Origin: Planctomycetota bacterium
GTDB taxonomy: Bacteria; Planctomycetota; MHYJ01; JACPRB01
Assembly: GCA_016200125.1 (NCBI GenBank)
Contig: JACQFK010000441.1
Coordinates: 1 to 9,552 of the forward strand
Length of the DNA: 9,552 nt
Direction: 5' to 3'
A program made the translations under genes and the position numbers. Below the pieces are notes generated by a model, which was given only the letters and a program-made list of their open reading frames with translations, made no database searches and was not told the DNA's origin. This document shows positions 6,084 to 9,552 of this stretch, piece after piece. Within the stretch, counting starts at the first letter, position 1. Each line of letters starts with the position of its first letter.

Positions 6084-7406
6084 CTAGAGCTTGTCCGCGC
6101 GCTTCTTCCCGTCCTCCTTCTTCTTCTCCCAGTCCTTCTTCTTGGACTCCCACTCCGACTTGTCCTTCTTCGCCTTCTCCTCGTCCGCCTTCTGATCCTC
6201 GGGCTTCTTGGCGGGGTCGGCGACGTAGGGCTTGGGCTCCGCGGGCGCGGCGCCCAGCAGCGCCTCGTCGTAGCCCACGGAGACGAAGAGGTAGCGGTTC
6301 TCGGCGCCGTCCTTCTTCTCGTCCTTCTTCTCCTTGGGGTCCTTCTTGGGCTCGTCCTTGCCGGCGCTGATCTCGTCGCCGGTGCCGACCAGCACCTCGC
6401 CGAAGCGCAGCGTGTAGATCACGCCGTCGTCGCAGGAAACCTGCATCTCGCCGTCGTTGGAGGCGATCTGGTAGCGGTCGCGCAGGATGAAGAAGCCGTG
6501 CTGGGCCATCGACTGGGCGATCATCATCAGCTGCTGCGCGGGCAGCTTGCCCAGTTCCTTCAGGTCCTTGGCCTTCGCCACCACGGCGGGCTTGGGACGC
6601 ACGCCGGCCAGCTTGAGCCCGCTCAGCGTGCTCGTGATCGTGTTCACCGTGTCGGCGTTGACCTCCTCGGTCTCCTTGAGCTCGTTCAGCTTCCAGGGTC
6701 CGAGGGCCTCGTCGCGCACCAGGAAGTACGTCGACCGGTCCTTGGGGCCCTGGGTCTCGTCGAAGGTGTACTTGTCGATCACGACCTTCCGGACCGAGGC
6801 CGCCGTCACCTGGAGCAGATCGGTCTCCACCCAGTCCTCGAACTTCACGGAGATGTCGGGCTGGGCCTTGATGACGTAGGTCCGCTTCTGCTCGGGGATG
6901 CGGACGTAGCGGCGGCCGCCGCCCTCCTGCGTCTCTTTCCCGAACACGTAGTCCGCCAGCGTGGAGCCGGAGGCGTCGAAGAGCCGCACCCGCTTGCCGC
7001 GACCCTTGGTCCCCTTGGCGGCGGGATCGAGGGGGTCGATGACGCCGAACTCCTCGTGGAGCTTGGGGTCGTCGGAGGCGATCCGCTCCTTGCGCAGGTC
7101 CATCACCGCGGCGGCCGTGTTCTTCAGCCGGTCCTTGCCGTCGGCGGGATAGTTGTGGTGCGAGGGGATCGACCACTGGCCGTTGACGACCTGCACCTTG
7201 AAGGGCCGGTAGACGCCCGTGAGGCCGTCGAAGTCGACCACCTCGAGCGCGGCGGCCTTGAGCGGGTCCTTGAACGCGGGGTAGAACTCCTGGCCCTGGT
7301 CGGAGAAAACCTCCGCCGCGCGGGGGCTGGGCTTGGTGGCCCAGGCGAGGAGCACGAGCAGCGCGGCCGTCCCCGCGAAGATCGCCGTCTTCCGTCCTTC
7401 GTTCAT
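6084..7406 (-). CDS. DUF4340 domain protein, interrupted by an in-frame TAG
   Basis: The visible product is 440 aa. The ATG at 7406 overlaps the stop of the GldG-like gene by 1 nt (TGATG) and has GGAGG 8 nt upstream. Residues about 8-24 form an N-terminal membrane anchor (TAIFAGTAALLVLLAW). The rest is periplasmic DUF4340-like sequence: a strand-rich N-part with VQVVNGQWSIPS (71-82), VMDLRKERI and FGVIDP, then YVFGKET, RYVRIPE, DWVETDLLQV and LRFGEVLVGTG. Lys/Glu/Asp-rich inserts lie at about 350-370 and 400-440. In known operons DUF4340 proteins follow GldG-like proteins as accessory parts of ABC-2 transporters; their molecular role is not settled. The frame ends at TAG 6086-6084, just before a conserved C-terminal motif that continues in the same frame to 5847. 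Reading through would give 519 codons before the final stop. It may be a recent nonsense mutation, a sequence error or, less likely, recoding. Confidence 0.88.
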   Translation of the reverse strand: MNEGRKTAIFAGTAALLVLLAWATKPSPRAAEVFSDQGQEFYPAFKDPLKAAALEVVDFDGLTGVYRPFKVQVVNGQWSIPSHHNYPADGKDRLKNTAAAVMDLRKERIASDDPKLHEEFGVIDPLDPAAKGTKGRGKRVRLFDASGSTLADYVFGKETQEGGGRRYVRIPEQKRTYVIKAQPDISVKFEDWVETDLLQVTAASVRKVVIDKYTFDETQGPKDRSTYFLVRDEALGPWKLNELKETEEVNADTVNTITSTLSGLKLAGVRPKPAVVAKAKDLKELGKLPAQQLMMIAQSMAQHGFFILRDRYQIASNDGEMQVSCDDGVIYTLRFGEVLVGTGDEISAGKDEPKKDPKEKKDEKKDGAENRYLFVSVGYDEALLGAAPAEPKPYVADPAKKPEDQKADEEKAKKDKSEWESKKKDWEKKKEDGKKRADKL

Positions 7407-9552
7407 CAGGTCACCCTCCCCTGGGCCGCCCAGCGGCGCATCAGCATGTAGAGCCCCATGAGCGAGGCCGGGATCGGAGACAGGAACACCGCCAGGTTCC
7501 GGATGTTCTTCTTGATCGAGCTCACCGACTGCTTCATCGTCGCACGGCTCCGGTCGATCGCCGACTTCTTCCGGTCCTCGATCTCGCGCTTGGAGACCTC
7601 CAGCCGCTTCTGCTCCACCTGCTGCTGGCTGGCGATCTCGTTCTCCTTGCGCCGCTCGTCCAGGTCGGTCCGCTTGCGGACCTCCTCGACCTTCGCGTCG
7701 AGCCGCGCCTGCGCCTCGTTGAGCCCCTTGGCCGCCTTCTCCTCGGCGTCCTTGGTCTCGTCGATCATCTTCTGGTTGTGGCTCTTGGTCAGGTTCTCGA
7801 AGCGCTCCAGGGTGCGGTGCTTCGGCCGGCGCTTGCGGAGGCTGACGTAGGACTCGTCGCCCGCCAGCACGTCGACGCAGTTGAGCACGAAGGTGATGTT
7901 GTCGAGCTGCAGCCCCTCGGGCCCCTCGTTGCGCATCGCGAAGAACTCGTTCGAGATGCAGTCGAGGTCGGCGACGAACACGACGTTGATGTTCGCGGGC
8001 GCGCCGGGGGGCTGGCCGTTCTTGGCGGGAGCCGCCGGCACGCTGCCCTTCACCCGGGCGGCGAGCGTGAGTGGCTGCCCGCGCGGGCGGTACTGCGGCT
8101 CCACCCGGCTCATGCCGAAGAAGCTCTGCTGGAAGATCTGGCTCTTGAAGACGCCGCCCGAGACGGGCGTGGTGGTCAGGAGCGGCGTGAAGGCCAGGGT
8201 CGCGGTCCCGGGCGCCGGCTGGACCTCGCCGCCGTAGATCAGCACCATCTCCTGCAGCCCCGAGGAGAGGGCCTCGGAGGCGTTGAAGCGGTCCTGGCCC
8301 ACGAAGAGGATCTCCCGCGGCGCGCGGTGGAAGCGAGGGTGCGGGTTGTAGGTATCCCAGACGATCATCTCGCTCGGGAAGGTGATGCCGATCTCCGAGT
8401 AGAACCGCGCCAGGTCGCCCTTGGGCTCGCCCGGGGGCGGCGGCATGGCGCCGAAGCCGCGGTTCGGATTCTGCTTGGGCTCGCCGGGCGCGAGGCGCGG
8501 ATTGAACGCCGGGAAGGGGTCGTCGAAGAGCAGCGCCGCCCCGCCCCCCTTGATGTAGGCCAGGAGCGTGTTCATCTGGGGCTGCGTCAGCGACGACACC
8601 TGCGCCACGAGCAGCGCGTCGATCTTCTCCGCGATCGGCTGGTCCAGGCCGACCTGCGTCACCTCGTACTGCTTCTTGAGCTCGCTCAGGATCTGCCACT
8701 CCGTCTGCGACGCCATGCTCTGGAAGTCGAGGCCGCCGTAGAGGCGCGCGTCGGTGTTGGCGATGCCCACCTTCCGGCGCTTCGCCCCCGAGACGGTGCC
8801 GATCGAGCGCGTCAGCTCGTATTCCACCGAGAGGCCGCGGTGGACGAAGGGGATGACAACCTCCTCGGTCCCGCAGGTGAAGGCGACGCCCATGTAGATC
8901 GCCTCGGCGTCCTCGTCCCCCTCCGCGGCCTGGCGGACCATCTCGGGCCGGATGCCGAACTGGTCCTCCGCGAGGCGCGCCTCGGGGCTGTAGCGCTCGG
9001 TGTCGACGATGCGCAGGTGGATGCGGTCGCCCCCCATGGCGTTGTACTCCCGGAGGAGCGACACCAGCGACTCGCGCTGCTCCACGTAGCTCTCGGGAAC
9101 CGCGGCGCTGATGTAGGCCTGGATGTAGACCGGCCGGCCGCGGTCAATCTTGCGGATCACCTCGCGCGTCGGCTCGGTGAGCGTATGGAGCTTCTCCTGG
9201 GTGAGGTCGACGCGGCCGCCCGCGCGGCTCGCCAGCACGCCGAGCGAGATCGCGATCACCAGGAGCGACAGCGTCCGGACCCCGTGGTGGAAGCCGAGCT
9301 TCCGCAGGAGCGGCGTCGTGTTGGAGGACAGGCCCATGAGGGCACCCCCGCGCCGCCGCTGCAGCAGCGCGAGGTTGATGTACAGGAAGACGACCGTGAG
9401 CGACAGGAAATAGAGGAGGGAGCGGATCGAGACCACGCCGGAGGCGAGGTCGTTGAAGGAGGCGTCGATCCCCACCCCCTCGAGCCAGTCCTGGAGCCGT
9501 CCCCCGACCAGCGACCCGGAGTTGCCCAGCGCGATGGGGACCGCGCAGAACA
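7406..9552 (-). CDS. ABC-2 permease C-terminus joined in frame to a GldG-like auxiliary protein (5' end missing)
   Basis: The frame is open from the right edge to TGA at 7408-7406, giving 714 visible residues. Residues 1-70 look like the end of a gliding-type ABC-2 permease (GldF-like): a loop ending FNDLASGVVSIRSLLYF, then a membrane segment (about 46-62) and a basic end, LLQRRR. The GldG-like part begins near ATG 9337 (MGLSSNTTPLL), with a membrane segment at about 92-108. It continues with the family's VDLTQEKLHTLTEPT motif, a periplasmic region with YIQAYIS, VEYELTRSI, KVGIANTDARLYGG and a GGGAALLFDDPF block, then a charged predicted coiled coil at about 585-665 and a final membrane segment at about 685-704. 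No stop separates the parts, and the ribosome site at ATG 9337 is weak (GGGGGTG). It is therefore either a true fusion or two genes with an internal start. The transporter ATPase is probably upstream, outside the window; the substrate is unknown. Confidence 0.88.
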   Translation of the reverse strand, partial: FCAVPIALGNSGSLVGGRLQDWLEGVGIDASFNDLASGVVSIRSLLYFLSLTVVFLYINLALLQRRRGGALMGLSSNTTPLLRKLGFHHGVRTLSLLVIAISLGVLASRAGGRVDLTQEKLHTLTEPTREVIRKIDRGRPVYIQAYISAAVPESYVEQRESLVSLLREYNAMGGDRIHLRIVDTERYSPEARLAEDQFGIRPEMVRQAAEGDEDAEAIYMGVAFTCGTEEVVIPFVHRGLSVEYELTRSIGTVSGAKRRKVGIANTDARLYGGLDFQSMASQTEWQILSELKKQYEVTQVGLDQPIAEKIDALLVAQVSSLTQPQMNTLLAYIKGGGAALLFDDPFPAFNPRLAPGEPKQNPNRGFGAMPPPPGEPKGDLARFYSEIGITFPSEMIVWDTYNPHPRFHRAPREILFVGQDRFNASEALSSGLQEMVLIYGGEVQPAPGTATLAFTPLLTTTPVSGGVFKSQIFQQSFFGMSRVEPQYRPRGQPLTLAARVKGSVPAAPAKNGQPPGAPANINVVFVADLDCISNEFFAMRNEGPEGLQLDNITFVLNCVDVLAGDESYVSLRKRRPKHRTLERFENLTKSHNQKMIDETKDAEEKAAKGLNEAQARLDAKVEEVRKRTDLDERRKENEIASQQQVEQKRLEVSKREIEDRKKSAIDRSRATMKQSVSSIKKNIRNLAVFLSPIPASLMGLYMLMRRWAAQGRVT

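Noticed and set aside
6084..6086. Pyrrolysine or general amber recoding at the internal TAG
   Set aside because: DUF4340 is not a known pyrrolysine protein, no pyl genes or suppressor tRNA are visible, and the same gene ends with a TAG beside a hairpin. It is kept only as a minor option in the finding.
5728..7176. Minus-strand open frame (482 codons) overlapping the DUF4340 gene in another frame
   Set aside because: It is rich in Arg, Gly and Ala and extends antisense into phoD. The DUF4340 frame has the membrane anchor, the family motifs and the ribosome site.

Overview
The window is strongly GC-rich and gene-dense and reads as bacterial chromosomal DNA. It probably comes from a Planctomycetota-like bacterium. 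That guess rests on three gene types: a transmembrane Ser/Thr kinase with an extracytoplasmic C-terminal domain, a GldG-like/DUF4340 operon whose DUF4340 member carries Lys/Glu-rich inserts, and a Tat-exported PhoD phosphatase. No rRNA or other taxonomic marker is present, so the assignment is an inference.

Layout. (1) 1-3695, minus strand: a tightly packed operon read right to left. It encodes a Hanks-type Ser/Thr kinase with a transmembrane segment, then a probable outer-membrane beta-barrel protein, then a lipoprotein with two fibronectin III domains that runs off the left edge. The two junctions are overlaps of 4 bp (ATGA) and 7 bp. A sigma70-like promoter and a clear ribosome binding site lie just upstream of the kinase and fix its start at a GTG. 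(2) 3696-4285: two short intergenic stretches flank a 95-codon minus-strand gene that looks like DUF4258. A related element of about 49 bp, with an identical 17-bp core, sits upstream of both this gene and the kinase. (3) 4286-5827, plus strand: a PhoD-type alkaline phosphatase/phosphodiesterase with a twin-arginine signal and a lipobox. (4) 5828-5846: a GC hairpin between convergent genes. (5) 5847-9552, minus strand: the last two genes of an ABC-2/gliding-type transporter operon. These are a continuous reading frame that joins the C-terminus of an ABC permease to a GldG-like auxiliary protein (open at the right edge), and a DUF4340 protein.

Most notable points. The DUF4340 gene is interrupted by one in-frame TAG just before its well-preserved C-terminal motif, and coding continues in the same frame for 78 codons through a Lys-Lys-Pro-Glu repeat tail. 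The permease and GldG segments share one frame with no stop between them. The kinase operon links a cytoplasmic kinase to a predicted barrel and a surface-type lipoprotein, which suggests an envelope sensing or assembly unit of unknown function. Every gene that ends inside the window uses TGA, except the DUF4340 gene.
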